Of a stretch of DNA of 64,000 nucleotides, positions 26,638-35,644 are shown in pieces. Location of the stretch: positions 64,501 through 128,500 of the forward strand of contig NZ_NSBU01000007.1 of NCBI RefSeq assembly GCF_002285415.1, given 5' to 3'. The position numbers were made by a program, and so were the translations under genes. This DNA is from Actibacterium pelagium. GTDB taxonomy: Bacteria > Pseudomonadota > Alphaproteobacteria > Rhodobacterales > Rhodobacteraceae. A model generated the notes under the pieces. The model did not search any database. It saw only the letters and a list, made by a program, of their open reading frames with translations, and was not told where the DNA came from. The stretch's first letter is position 1. Each line of letters begins with the position of its first letter.

Positions 26638-28137
26638 TTAACCGATCTTGATCCAGGTCGATTTCAGCTCGACGTATTTGTCGAGCGCATGAAGCGATTT
26701 ATCCCGCCCAATACCTGACTGCTTATAGCCGCCAAAAGGTGTCGTCATGTCATCGCAATCATAGGCATTTACATAAACCATCCCTGCACGGATCTTGGCA
26801 GCCATCTTATGCGCCGTAGACAGGTCATCGGTCCAAACGGCAGATGCCAGACCATAGGGGCTGTCGTTTGCGACTTTGATCGCTTCCTCGGCGCTATCTA
26901 CCGGGATCACCGAGACCATCGGGCCAAAGATCTCTTCCTGCGCGACGCGCATGTCATTGCGAACGTTGTTGAACACAGTCGGCTCGATATAGGAGCCGCC
27001 CGTTTCAACGCGGGCACGTTTGCCACCGCAGGCAATCTCTGCGCCATCTTCGTTTGCGATATCAACGAACCCCATGACGCGATCAGTGTGCCGGGCGTCA
27101 ACCAAAGCACCCATAGATGTTGCGGGGTCCAATGGGTCACCAGGGACAAAGTTCTTGGCTTGGGCTTTCAGGACCTCAACCACTTCATCTTGAACAGAAC
27201 GCTCGACGATGAGGCGGCTTGGGCAGGTGCACATTTCACCCTGATTGAACCAAGCTGAATTTGCCGAGGTGCGCGCTGCATGGGCCGTATCCCGATAGCT
27301 GGACAGGATGATGTTCGGGCTCTTCCCGCCAAGTTCCAGACCAATCTTCTTCAGGTTAGACTTGGCGGCATATTCCATGAAGAATTTTCCAACCATGGTG
27401 GAGCCGGTGAAGAACAGGCCGTCAACGTCCATATGAAGACCCAAGGCTCGGCCAACATCTGGCCCCAGCCCGGTCACAACGTTGAACACCCCTTCAGGAA
27501 CGCCTGCTTCGAGCGCCAATTCAGCCAAACGAATGCCAGAAAGCGATGATTGTTCCGCAGGTTTCAGGATGACAGAGTTTCCCATCGCCAAAGCCGGCGC
27601 AACCTTCCACGCAGCCATAAGCATCGGGAAATTCCAAGGAACAACAGCGGCAACAACTCCCAAAGGTTCCTTAGTCACCATCGCGACATAGTCTTTGCCG
27701 GTCGGCGCGATCTCGCTGTAAATCTTATCCAAGGCTTCACCATAGTAGGTGAAACAGTTAGCAACGGCCCTGACATCAATCGACGTGCTGTCGCCAATCG
27801 GTTTGCCCATATCAAGCGTTTCAAGCAGTGCCAGTTCGTCACGGTGTTCGCGGATCAATTCGCCCAGACGGATCAAGACCAAGCGACGTTCGGTCGGCGA
27901 TCTGTCTGCCCAACGGCCGTCTTCGAACGCTTTGCGGGCGGCGGACACCGCTGCATCTACGTCATCCTCACCCATTTTGGGGATGTTGGCCAAATGGCGG
28001 CCATCAATCGGACTGATGGATTCAAATGTTTCTCCGCTTAGCGCGGCGACCTGACGACCGTCTACGATCGCTTTCTCGGAAATGTTCAGGTCGCGGGCAG
28101 CAGAGTGCCAGTCGATATCAGCAATATCTCTCATCAT
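26638..28137 (-). CDS. puuC: Gamma-glutamyl-gamma-aminobutyraldehyde dehydrogenase-like (PuuC-like)
   Basis: 499-residue NAD(P)-dependent aldehyde dehydrogenase. Catalytic Cys303 lies in NQGEMCTCPSR, Glu268 in GLELGGK, and the cofactor segment KPAEQSS at 192-198. Length and N-terminus (DIDWHSAARDL) match PuuC, which oxidises gamma-glutamyl-4-aminobutyraldehyde to gamma-glutamyl-GABA. It overlaps the upstream GntR gene by 4 bases and is therefore transcribed with its likely regulator, away from puuA2-puuB2. Confidence 0.9.
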   Translation of the reverse strand: MMRDIADIDWHSAARDLNISEKAIVDGRQVAALSGETFESISPIDGRHLANIPKMGEDDVDAAVSAARKAFEDGRWADRSPTERRLVLIRLGELIREHRDELALLETLDMGKPIGDSTSIDVRAVANCFTYYGEALDKIYSEIAPTGKDYVAMVTKEPLGVVAAVVPWNFPMLMAAWKVAPALAMGNSVILKPAEQSSLSGIRLAELALEAGVPEGVFNVVTGLGPDVGRALGLHMDVDGLFFTGSTMVGKFFMEYAAKSNLKKIGLELGGKSPNIILSSYRDTAHAARTSANSAWFNQGEMCTCPSRLIVERSVQDEVVEVLKAQAKNFVPGDPLDPATSMGALVDARHTDRVMGFVDIANEDGAEIACGGKRARVETGGSYIEPTVFNNVRNDMRVAQEEIFGPMVSVIPVDSAEEAIKVANDSPYGLASAVWTDDLSTAHKMAAKIRAGMVYVNAYDCDDMTTPFGGYKQSGIGRDKSLHALDKYVELKSTWIKIG

Positions 28138-28853
28138 TTCCTCGTGAATTCTTCTAAAGCGGATTTAAGCTTGTCTTCGGCTCTGAGGGCGATCATCGCC
28201 CGTCCTTCTAAAAGGACGCCGTCTTTAATGTCTTGCTTGAGTGCAAGGACCAGTGCGACGGCGTCCCGATCCGATAGGGCTGCCAAAATTGTTTTGTGAT
28301 GGTCGACGAGATAAAACTTGCCTACGTCTGTGATCATTTCTCGATGGAAGGGACCTAACTGCAGCCATACGCTTTCAATGAGTGGCATTGCGCTGTGGTT
28401 CGGGTTTGCGCAGTAAAGTTTCCGGTGAAATGCTTGGTTGAGGCTGGTCAGGCGGTCATAGTCCAGATTTGGGATCGCCTTGTCCATTTCAAAGTCAATT
28501 TCGCTCATTTCTTCGATCAGAATATCGGAGACATAAGGTAACGCTCTTTCAGCGGCGTGGCTTTCCAAGGCGACGCGCGTTGCGACCAAGTCCTCAAAAC
28601 GCCCAATCGTCATCTTGGGGATAATTAAGCGTCGGTTGTCCTTTAGTTCGACCGCAGATTCAGAATTCAAACGGCGCAATGCTTCGCGGATAGGTGTTGG
28701 GCTCAAATCCATCAGCTGGGCCAAGCCACGCATAGTGAGCGACGTTCCAGTTGGAATAGCGCCAACCATAATCGCGTTCCGCAGGCGTGCGTAAACGTAT
28801 TCCTGACTGGTCAGGCCGCTCACATTTTCTAGTTCCGGAATGTTGAAACTCAA
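28134..28853 (-). CDS. GntR-family (FCD) regulator, second polyamine regulator
   Basis: 239 residues with a winged helix (about 15-80; GLAQLMDLSPTPIREALRRL) and a C-terminal FCD helical domain. It is homologous in layout to the GntR protein at 22876. The gene is first in an operon with puuC and divergent from puuA2; a perfect inverted repeat TTGACA-GG-TGTCAA in the gap is the likely binding site. It probably senses a polyamine catabolite and controls both arms. Confidence 0.88.
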   Translation of the reverse strand: MSFNIPELENVSGLTSQEYVYARLRNAIMVGAIPTGTSLTMRGLAQLMDLSPTPIREALRRLNSESAVELKDNRRLIIPKMTIGRFEDLVATRVALESHAAERALPYVSDILIEEMSEIDFEMDKAIPNLDYDRLTSLNQAFHRKLYCANPNHSAMPLIESVWLQLGPFHREMITDVGKFYLVDHHKTILAALSDRDAVALVLALKQDIKDGVLLEGRAMIALRAEDKLKSALEEFTRK

Positions 28854-28898
28854 TGGGCTTACTCGCTTGTCCGAAGTCCCAAGACATTACGTTTCAGT

Positions 28899-28912
28899 TT
28901 GACAGGTGTCAA
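28899..28912. promoter_or_regulatory. Inverted-repeat operator between gntR2-puuC and puuA2
   Basis: TTGACA-GG-TGTCAA is a perfect 6-bp inverted repeat, 46 bases upstream of the GntR gene and about 55 upstream of puuA2. A partial copy, AGGTGTCA, follows at 28916-28923. The sequence differs from TTTGATCAAA used near puuA1, so the two GntR proteins appear to have separate targets. Confidence 0.62.
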
Positions 28913-28967
28913 TAAAGGTGTCACAAAATCACAAATGATATCACTTTTTGGAAAAGGTATCTCAACC

Positions 28968-30311
28968 ATGCCGGCGAACAAGCCCAAAGATTGGCTCAAA
29001 GCGAATCCAGATATTGATTGGGTGATCGTTGCGGTCTGCGATCTCAATGGGGTTCTGCGTGGGAAGCGGGTACCTCGCAATCAGGTCAGGAAGGCGCTCA
29101 AAGGCGGCGTTCGCATGCCTCTGTCTGCCTGCGCTGTTGATATTTGGGGCCGCGATATTGCGGAAAGTGAGCTGGTATTCGAAAGCGGTGATGCCGATGG
29201 CATCTGCGCTCCGACTGAGCGCGGTATCGTTCTGCGAAATTGGAAGCAGGACCCTTCAGCCTTGCTTCAAGTCACAATGGCTCATGAAGATGGCACGCCG
29301 GTTCAAGTGGACGCACGCCAAGCGCTGGCAACGGTTGTTTCCAGATTTGCTGAAGCGGGCCTTACTCTTGTCGTGGCGACGGAGCTTGAATTCTATCTGA
29401 CCAAGTCCAAAGGCGGGACAGTCGTCCCGTCCGACGGAAACGGCAACACATCGCCTTCTGACAATGTGCTGTCAGTGAGTGAACTGGATAGCCTTACGCC
29501 CTTCTTGGACGACGTATACGCGGCCTGCGAAGCGCTGGATATCCCTGCCGATGCCGCCATATCGGAAGCAGGTGCCGGGCAAGTTGAAATCAATATACTG
29601 CACACTGACGACGCCATGAAAGCCGCGGATGACGCGCTGCAGTTCAAGAACATCGTCAAGGATGTAGCCGATAAACACGGGCTAACAGCCACCTTCATGG
29701 CAAAGCCATTCGGCGACCAGCCGGGGAACGGGTTCCACGTGCACTTTTCCCTGCTCGACAGTGCTGGCAAGAACGTCTTCGATGATGGGACGGAAGAGGG
29801 AAGCCAGATGCTGCGGCACGCGGTAGGTGGTATTTTATCTGCTATGCAGGAAAGCACGCTGATTTTCGCGCCGCATCTCAACAGCTTCCGGCGCATTCGT
29901 CCCGGGTCGCATGCGCCAACCGGCGCAGGATGGGGGTATGAAAACAGAACCTGCGCAGTGCGGATTCCGGGCGGGCCGAACGAGGCTCGGCGAATAGAGC
30001 ATCGCGTCGCGGGCGCTGACACCAACCCGTATTTGGTTTTGGCCGCGATTTTTGGAGCAGCGTTTTACGGGATTACGCAGAAAACTGAACCCTCTGCACC
30101 TATTGAAGGCAACGCTTATGACGCATCACTGCCGTCTTTGCCGTTGGGGTGGAATTCAGCAATCGCTCGGTTTCAGAGCGGAGAAATCCTACCGACTATT
30201 TTCTCTCCGATGCTGCTGCGTTTATTTGCGCAGACCAAACAACAAGAACTGGGTCACTTCCTGTCCGAGGTGACCGAGCTAGAATACCAGACTTATTTGG
30301 AGACTGTTTGA
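28968..30311 (+). CDS. Gamma-glutamylamide synthetase, glutamine synthetase family (PuuA-like, copy 2)
   Basis: 447 residues from the ATG at 28968; an in-frame ATG at 28935 would add 11. Glutamine synthetase fold with VIVAVCDLNGVLRGKRVP near the N-terminus, ATELEFYLT, SEAGAGQVEINI, TFMAKPF, GFHVHFSL and ENRTCAVRIPGG. It differs clearly from the copy at 23547 and probably accepts a different amine; the agmatinase-family gene downstream suggests a guanidino- or aminoalkyl compound (inference). Its TGA overlaps the ATG of the next flavoprotein gene (TGATG). Confidence 0.88.
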   Translation: MPANKPKDWLKANPDIDWVIVAVCDLNGVLRGKRVPRNQVRKALKGGVRMPLSACAVDIWGRDIAESELVFESGDADGICAPTERGIVLRNWKQDPSALLQVTMAHEDGTPVQVDARQALATVVSRFAEAGLTLVVATELEFYLTKSKGGTVVPSDGNGNTSPSDNVLSVSELDSLTPFLDDVYAACEALDIPADAAISEAGAGQVEINILHTDDAMKAADDALQFKNIVKDVADKHGLTATFMAKPFGDQPGNGFHVHFSLLDSAGKNVFDDGTEEGSQMLRHAVGGILSAMQESTLIFAPHLNSFRRIRPGSHAPTGAGWGYENRTCAVRIPGGPNEARRIEHRVAGADTNPYLVLAAIFGAAFYGITQKTEPSAPIEGNAYDASLPSLPLGWNSAIARFQSGEILPTIFSPMLLRLFAQTKQQELGHFLSEVTELEYQTYLETV

Positions 30312-31621
30312 TGAGTGCCGTCATGCGCCACTACGCTGGTAATTGCGAACACACCACCAGCTATTATGCGGCTTCTGCCAACAAGCGGAAACTGCGCCCT
30401 GAATTGTTGGGGGATCATGCGTTTGATGTTTGTGTTGTGGGGGCAGGCTATTCTGGCCTATCGACCGCGTTGCATCTGGCGGAAAAGGGGTTTTCCGTTG
30501 CAGTCATCGAGGGTGCGAGGATTGGCTGGGGCGCCTCTGGCCGCAATGGCGGTCAGATCGTAAACGGTTTGAATGCCTCCTTGCAGACGATCAAACGTCG
30601 GTATGGCCAAGACACCGCAAACTTCGTTGCCGGTCTGGTGATGGAAGGTGGGGATATCATCCGCGAACGTGTCAGCACGTATGACATCCAGTGCGACCTT
30701 AAACCGACCAACCTGTTTACAGCCTATACACCCGCGCACATGCGGGAATTGGAAGAGCGGCTAAAGCTTTGGCAGGGCTACGGCATCAATACGCAAGAGA
30801 TGGTTTCAGCAGAGCAAATCCGCGACCATGTCGGTACCGATGTCTATGCTGGTGGCATGATCGACCATGCAGGTGGGCATATGCATCCGTTGAACCTTGC
30901 TCTGGGTGAAGCTGACGCGATCGAGACCAACGGCGGAACCATTTTCGAAATGTCGATGGTCACGGATGTCGATTACAGTGGGCAGAAGCCCGTTGTGAAA
31001 ACCTCAAAGGGATCGATCACCTGCAAGACATTGGTTCTGTGTGGGAACGCCTATCTTGGCAAAGTCGTCCCGGCTCTGACCTCTCGCGTGATGCCGGTTT
31101 CCACTCAAGTCATGGCGACCGAGCCGCTTTCGGATGATCTCGCCAAAAGGCTGTTGCCAACAGATACATGTGTTGAGGACATCCGGTTTATCCTCGACTA
31201 CTTCCGCCTGTCTGCGGACAATCGAATGTTGTTTGGCGGTGGGACCGTCTACGGCGGCGCGGACCCGAAAGACATCGAGGCGAAACTTCGCAAGAACATG
31301 AACAAGGTTTTCCCTGAACTGGCGAAAGTGAAGGTGGAATACGCGTGGAGTGGGAATTTCGCCTTGTCCTTTAGCCGTGTGCCTCAAATGGGGCGTTTGA
31401 ATAACAATACCTACTTTGCCCATGGTTATTCGGGGCATGGTGTCACCGGCTCGCATACATTTGGGCGGATCCTGTCCGAGGCGATTTCTGGCGATGCCGA
31501 ACGGTTCGACGTTTTCGAAAACGTTCCTTGGATACCATTCCCAGGTGGCCGGATGTTCCGCGTGCCCTATTCCGTGATCGGATCTTGGTACTACGGCTTC
31601 AAAGACAAATTCGGATTATGA
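30311..31621 (+). CDS. FAD-dependent amine oxidoreductase (PuuB-like, copy 2)
   Basis: 436-residue DAO-family flavoprotein with CVVGAGYSGLSTALHLAEKG (about 42-61) and WGASGRNGGQIVNG, and the C-terminal HGYSGHGVTGSHT block that closes the FAD site. Its N-terminus HTTSYYAASAN is typical of gamma-glutamylputrescine oxidases. The start codon overlaps the stop of puuA2, so substrate ligation and oxidation are coupled as in the first unit. An alternative start is the ATG at 30323. Confidence 0.87.
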   Translation: MSAVMRHYAGNCEHTTSYYAASANKRKLRPELLGDHAFDVCVVGAGYSGLSTALHLAEKGFSVAVIEGARIGWGASGRNGGQIVNGLNASLQTIKRRYGQDTANFVAGLVMEGGDIIRERVSTYDIQCDLKPTNLFTAYTPAHMRELEERLKLWQGYGINTQEMVSAEQIRDHVGTDVYAGGMIDHAGGHMHPLNLALGEADAIETNGGTIFEMSMVTDVDYSGQKPVVKTSKGSITCKTLVLCGNAYLGKVVPALTSRVMPVSTQVMATEPLSDDLAKRLLPTDTCVEDIRFILDYFRLSADNRMLFGGGTVYGGADPKDIEAKLRKNMNKVFPELAKVKVEYAWSGNFALSFSRVPQMGRLNNNTYFAHGYSGHGVTGSHTFGRILSEAISGDAERFDVFENVPWIPFPGGRMFRVPYSVIGSWYYGFKDKFGL

Positions 31622-31628
31622 GGTCCCA

Positions 31629-32597
31629 ATGAGCTCAACAGGTGATCAAGCATTTCTGAAGCAAGAAACCAAGGGCCGCTGGCAAGAGCTGACCTATGCC
31701 GGCGCCCTCAGCTTTCTACGCCGCAACTATTCACGTGATCTGACAGGTGTCGATGTTGCTGTAATGGGGGTCCCATTTGACAACGCCGTAACCTATCGCC
31801 CCGGTTGCCGGCTTGGTCCGCGCGCGGTTCGTGCCGCTTCGGTGCAGTTGGCTGAACTCAAGGCATTCCCATGGGGCTTTGATCCCTTTGATACATTGAG
31901 TGTCGTTGATTTTGGCGACGTGATGCTTGATCCGCACCATCCAGAAACAGTTCTGCCTGCGATCCAAAAGCAGGCAGCAGAAATTATTGCAGATGGTACT
32001 AAGCTTTTGACGATTGGGGGGGATCATTCGATCTCTTACCCATTGCTGAAGGCTCATGCCGAAAAGCACGGCCCGATCGCATTGATCCAAGTTGATGCGC
32101 ATTGCGACACTTGGGAAGACGACGGGACGCGCCAAGACCATGGAACCATGTTTGCCCGCGCCGCAGCGGAGGGGGTCGTTGACGTATCCAAGTCCACGCA
32201 ACTGGGCCTGCGGACGTACAACGACAGCGACCACGGCTTTGAAATCGTAACAAGCCCTTGGATCCACCGAAACGGAATCCATGCTGCCATCGATATCGCA
32301 AAAGAGCGTGCCGCTGGTGCGCCGGTCTATCTAAGTTTTGATATCGACGGACTGGACCCTGCCTTTGCCCCGGGTACAGGTACACCGGTTCCGGGTGGTC
32401 TGGCCTCTTGGCAAGGACTGGAAATCGTACGATCCCTTGGTGATCTGGACCTGATCGGGATGGATATAGTCGAAGTGTCCCCGCCCTATGATCACGCCGA
32501 AATCACGGCGCTGGCCGCTGCACATGTTGCACATGATTGGCTATGCGTCCTCGCAGCCCAATTGGGTGCCAAGCCAAATCCCATTGGTCGAGTTTAG
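31629..32597 (+). CDS. Agmatinase/ureohydrolase family protein
   Basis: 322-residue arginase-fold hydrolase. Manganese ligands are all visible: His133 in GGDHS, Asp156/His158/Asp160 in VDAHCD, and Asp238/Asp240 in SFDIDGLDP. The family splits a guanidino group to urea plus an amine; agmatinase gives putrescine, relatives use guanidinobutyrate or guanidinopropionate. It starts 7 bases after puuB2, within a gamma-glutamylation operon, so it may release a diamine for PuuA2 or a product from a guanidino compound. Exact substrate unproven. Confidence 0.88.
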   Translation: MSSTGDQAFLKQETKGRWQELTYAGALSFLRRNYSRDLTGVDVAVMGVPFDNAVTYRPGCRLGPRAVRAASVQLAELKAFPWGFDPFDTLSVVDFGDVMLDPHHPETVLPAIQKQAAEIIADGTKLLTIGGDHSISYPLLKAHAEKHGPIALIQVDAHCDTWEDDGTRQDHGTMFARAAAEGVVDVSKSTQLGLRTYNDSDHGFEIVTSPWIHRNGIHAAIDIAKERAAGAPVYLSFDIDGLDPAFAPGTGTPVPGGLASWQGLEIVRSLGDLDLIGMDIVEVSPPYDHAEITALAAAHVAHDWLCVLAAQLGAKPNPIGRV

Positions 32598-32606
32598 AGA
32601 CAATCT

Positions 32607-33326
32607 ATGAAGATCGGTATCTTACAAACGGGACGATCCCCCGACCAATTGCAGGACGAGTTCGGCGACTATGATGACTTCTTTCGCCGCTTCCTTGATG
32701 GCCGTGGTTTCGAATTCGAAACCTATGAGGTTCTAGACGGGGTTCTGCCGAAATCCCCCGCCGATGCAGATGGCTGGCTAATCACGGGGTCGCGTTTTGG
32801 CGTGTATGAGGACCATGATTGGATTCCGCCGCTCGAAGAGTTCCTTCGGGCTGCCTATCGCGCTGGCGCTCCGATTTTCGGTGTCTGTTTTGGGCATCAA
32901 ATCTTGGCCCAGGCCTTGGGTGGCATCGTTGAAAAGTTTGACAAGGGCTGGGCCGTTGGGCCCACAGAATACAAAAGCCCATTGTTTGGCGACCAAACCA
33001 TGATTGCCTGGCATCAGGATCAAGTCATCGAACGGCCTGCGGAGGCACGCGTCCTTGGCTCGTCAAGTTTCTGCGAAAACGCAATCCTCGCATATGGCGA
33101 TACTGCGCTAACGGTTCAGCCGCATCCTGAGTTTACCGCCGAATTTATGGCAGACCTCCTTGAAGCGCGGGGCGACATTTTGCCTGATGAGGTCAAAACC
33201 TCTGCGCTTGAAAGGATGGGTGACAACCTCACATCCCGCGCATTTGCCGATACCGTCGAAGCGTTCTTCAAAACCAGAACCATTCCCAGCATCAAACGCC
33301 CTTCGGGGGGCGATACACGGGAATGA
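32607..33326 (+). CDS. Class I glutamine amidotransferase-like hydrolase, possible gamma-glutamyl-GABA hydrolase
   Basis: 239 residues with a GATase1 domain: nucleophile Cys94 in GVCFGHQ, His173 and Glu175 in QPHPEF, the full triad. It belongs to the stand-alone GMP-synthase-like group and is not fused to a synthetase domain. In the E. coli Puu pathway the last step, release of glutamate from gamma-glutamyl-GABA, is done by PuuD, a relative in the same fold. No closer puuD is seen in this window, so this gene is the best candidate (inference). It follows the agmatinase gene by 9 bases. Confidence 0.82.
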   Translation: MKIGILQTGRSPDQLQDEFGDYDDFFRRFLDGRGFEFETYEVLDGVLPKSPADADGWLITGSRFGVYEDHDWIPPLEEFLRAAYRAGAPIFGVCFGHQILAQALGGIVEKFDKGWAVGPTEYKSPLFGDQTMIAWHQDQVIERPAEARVLGSSSFCENAILAYGDTALTVQPHPEFTAEFMADLLEARGDILPDEVKTSALERMGDNLTSRAFADTVEAFFKTRTIPSIKRPSGGDTRE

Positions 33327-33471
33327 TTAAATGTCCCAGCCATTGTGATGTTTTGGTTGGTGCGCATCATTGCGTCTTTGGTCTGTGGTATGAAAGGCGT
33401 CTGACCATCGTTTGTGACCGGTCCGCAAAGGGGACGATCAAGTCGCAGCGACCCATCGAAGTTTCATCACT

Positions 33472-34764
33472 ATGGATCACATAAAATCATACTACGCGGC
33501 AACCGCGCGCAACCGTGTCGACTATCCCACTTTGCAGTCTGACATCACAGCGGATGTTGCCGTTGTTGGTGGGGGCTTCACGGGCGTAGCAACAGCCCTT
33601 GAATTGGCAGAGCGCGGGTATTCAGTGGCGCTGTGTGAAGCAAACAAGATCGGATGGGGCGCGACAGGTCGCAATGGCGGGCAGATAACCGGCAGTTTGT
33701 CCGGCGATGTCGCAATGCAACGAGAGTTCCGTAGAACCTTGGGGGATGAGGCGTCAGATTTCGTCTGGTCACTGCGCTGGCGCGGGCATGACATCATCAA
33801 GAATAGGGTCGAAAAGTACAAAATCGACTGTGCGCTTCAATTCGGGCATATGCAGACCGCGATGACGCAAGCACATATGAAAGAACTGACGCAGACCTAC
33901 ACCGAGGGCTGCGCCAAGGGCATGCAAGATGACCTTTCGTTAATTCCTCAGGACCAGATGCGGGACTATCTGGAAACAGATCTCTACATCGGCGGGCTTC
34001 TGAACAAACGAAATATGCATGTCCACTCGCTCGACTTATGTCTTGGACAAGCCAAAGCCGTTTGCGATCTAGGTGGCAGCGTTTTTGAAAACAGCCCAGT
34101 TGAGGCAATTGAATACGGTCCAAAACCCATCATTCGAACGGCACAGGGATCTGTCCGAGCGGAAAAGATCGTTTTGGCTGGGAATGCCTATCACCTTCTT
34201 GAGCAGAAAAAGCTGGGCGGAAAGCTCTTCCCTGCCGCGCTGTCGAACATGGCAACGGAACCTCTTTCACAAGAGGATGCGCAGGCCATCAATCCACACA
34301 AATTGGCGGTCTATGACAGTCGTTTTGTGCTCGACTATTATCGCCTGACAGAAGACAACCGCGTTATGTTTGGCGGCGGTACGAATTATTCGGGCCGCGA
34401 TAGTCAGGACATTGTCGGGGAACTGTTACCGCTGTTAGAGCGTACGTTCCCCCGTCTAAAGGGAATAGGTGTCGACTACAGCTGGTCTGGTACCGACGGG
34501 ATTATCCTCAACCGTATTCCTCAAGTCGGCCGACTAGATCGAAACATCTTTTATGTGCAGGGCTACAGCGGGCACGGCATCGCACTAAGCCACATTCTGG
34601 CTGAAATAACGGCCGAAGCGATTTCAGGGCATACTCGGGAATTCGACGTCTTTGAAAACGTTCGGCATTGGCATCTCCCGGTCAATCGCACAATGGGTAG
34701 CCTGATGATCGCGATCGGTATGTTTTACTATACGTTGCGCGACAAGCTTTCACAGCTTGGGTAG
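33472..34764 (+). CDS. FAD-dependent amine oxidoreductase (PuuB-like, copy 3)
   Basis: 430-residue DAO-family flavoprotein beginning MDHIKSYYAATARNRVDYP, with VAVVGGGFTGVATALELAER (about 29-48), WGATGRNGGQITG and a C-terminal YSGHGIALSHI. It is the third PuuB-like protein within 10 kb and is separated from the amidotransferase gene by 145 bases, so it may have its own promoter. The three copies share domain order but differ throughout, suggesting distinct amine substrates rather than a recent duplication. Confidence 0.86.
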   Translation: MDHIKSYYAATARNRVDYPTLQSDITADVAVVGGGFTGVATALELAERGYSVALCEANKIGWGATGRNGGQITGSLSGDVAMQREFRRTLGDEASDFVWSLRWRGHDIIKNRVEKYKIDCALQFGHMQTAMTQAHMKELTQTYTEGCAKGMQDDLSLIPQDQMRDYLETDLYIGGLLNKRNMHVHSLDLCLGQAKAVCDLGGSVFENSPVEAIEYGPKPIIRTAQGSVRAEKIVLAGNAYHLLEQKKLGGKLFPAALSNMATEPLSQEDAQAINPHKLAVYDSRFVLDYYRLTEDNRVMFGGGTNYSGRDSQDIVGELLPLLERTFPRLKGIGVDYSWSGTDGIILNRIPQVGRLDRNIFYVQGYSGHGIALSHILAEITAEAISGHTREFDVFENVRHWHLPVNRTMGSLMIAIGMFYYTLRDKLSQLG

Positions 34765-34924
34765 CACGGGCTAATTTTCAAAATGTTGGCTACGTAATTG
34801 CGCGATCAACGGTCGGAGATATTCCTTTTTCCACCGTCCTTCTCAACCTGGTTCTGGGTTCGCCAGTCTTCCAGCTAGCTCAATTCACTCGGCCCGCTGC
34901 CGAAGGGACAGAGGGTTCCCTGAT

Positions 34925-35491
34925 TTAGAATGATGGTGGTGTGCAGGCGCTGACCAGTACGCATTTTTCGGGTCCGACCTGCCGAAACCGGTGCGGTGAT
35001 CGACTGTCAAAATAATACGCATCGCCGGGGCCAAGGATTTTCCGTTCGTGGCCGACGGTGACTTCGACACGGCCAGAGATCACGATACCACCTTCTTCGG
35101 CCTCGTGCCCATACATCACACGACCCGTATCCGCGTTAAGTTCGTACGTTTCGAGCAGGATCATCAATTGGCGTCCGATCAGGTTGCCACCAACCTGTTT
35201 CAAAGACAGGCCCCCTTTACCAATTTCCGTCAATTCTTCGGCCGCGTAGAACACCGTCTTCTCGGGTTCTGGCTCAAATGCGAAGAACTCTGACATCCCA
35301 ATCGGGATGCCCTGAAGGATCCGGCGGAGAGCCCCAACAGATGGATTCACCTTGCCGGACTCGATCAATGAAATGGTGGAATTGGTCACGTCAGCTCTTT
35401 TCGCGAGCGCCCTTTGCGACAGGCCTGCCTGCTCTCTGACTGCGCGCAGGCGCTGCCCCAATTCCATATCTTCGATGTTCGTGTTCTGCAT
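34925..35491 (-). CDS. puuR: XRE-family regulator with cupin sensor domain (PuuR-like)
   Basis: 188 residues: an N-terminal helix-turn-helix of the XRE type (about 10-65; LSQRALAKRADVTNSTISLI) and a C-terminal cupin (about 110-185; EEGGIVISGRVEVTVG, GDAYYFDSRSPHRF). This is the build of PuuR, the putrescine-responsive repressor. It is divergent from gabT-gabD, so GABA catabolism is the likely target. The start at 35491 aligns with PuuR; a GTG/ATG further up at 35521 is possible. The 153-base gap to gabT holds an imperfect inverted repeat GTAATTCA / AGTTAGTTAC around an AT-rich centre (about 35513-35543). Confidence 0.85.
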   Translation of the reverse strand: MQNTNIEDMELGQRLRAVREQAGLSQRALAKRADVTNSTISLIESGKVNPSVGALRRILQGIPIGMSEFFAFEPEPEKTVFYAAEELTEIGKGGLSLKQVGGNLIGRQLMILLETYELNADTGRVMYGHEAEEGGIVISGRVEVTVGHERKILGPGDAYYFDSRSPHRFRQVGPEKCVLVSACTPPSF

Positions 35492-35644
35492 GTTCAATAT
35501 TCTCAACACAAAGTAATTCATCTTATATATTTCAGTTAGTTACCGCGATCAAGAAACAGACTTTTCAACTCTGCCGAACAGCATAGACTTTCATGTCAAA
35601 GCGCTCTGATTCCGTAGAGCCAAGAATTCTAAAGAGGAAATGTC

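Noticed and set aside
31741-31751. TGACAGGTGTC inside the agmatinase-family gene, matching the core of the GntR2 operator
   Set aside because: Lies in coding sequence, lacks the outer bases of the repeat and has no promoter context; likely chance.
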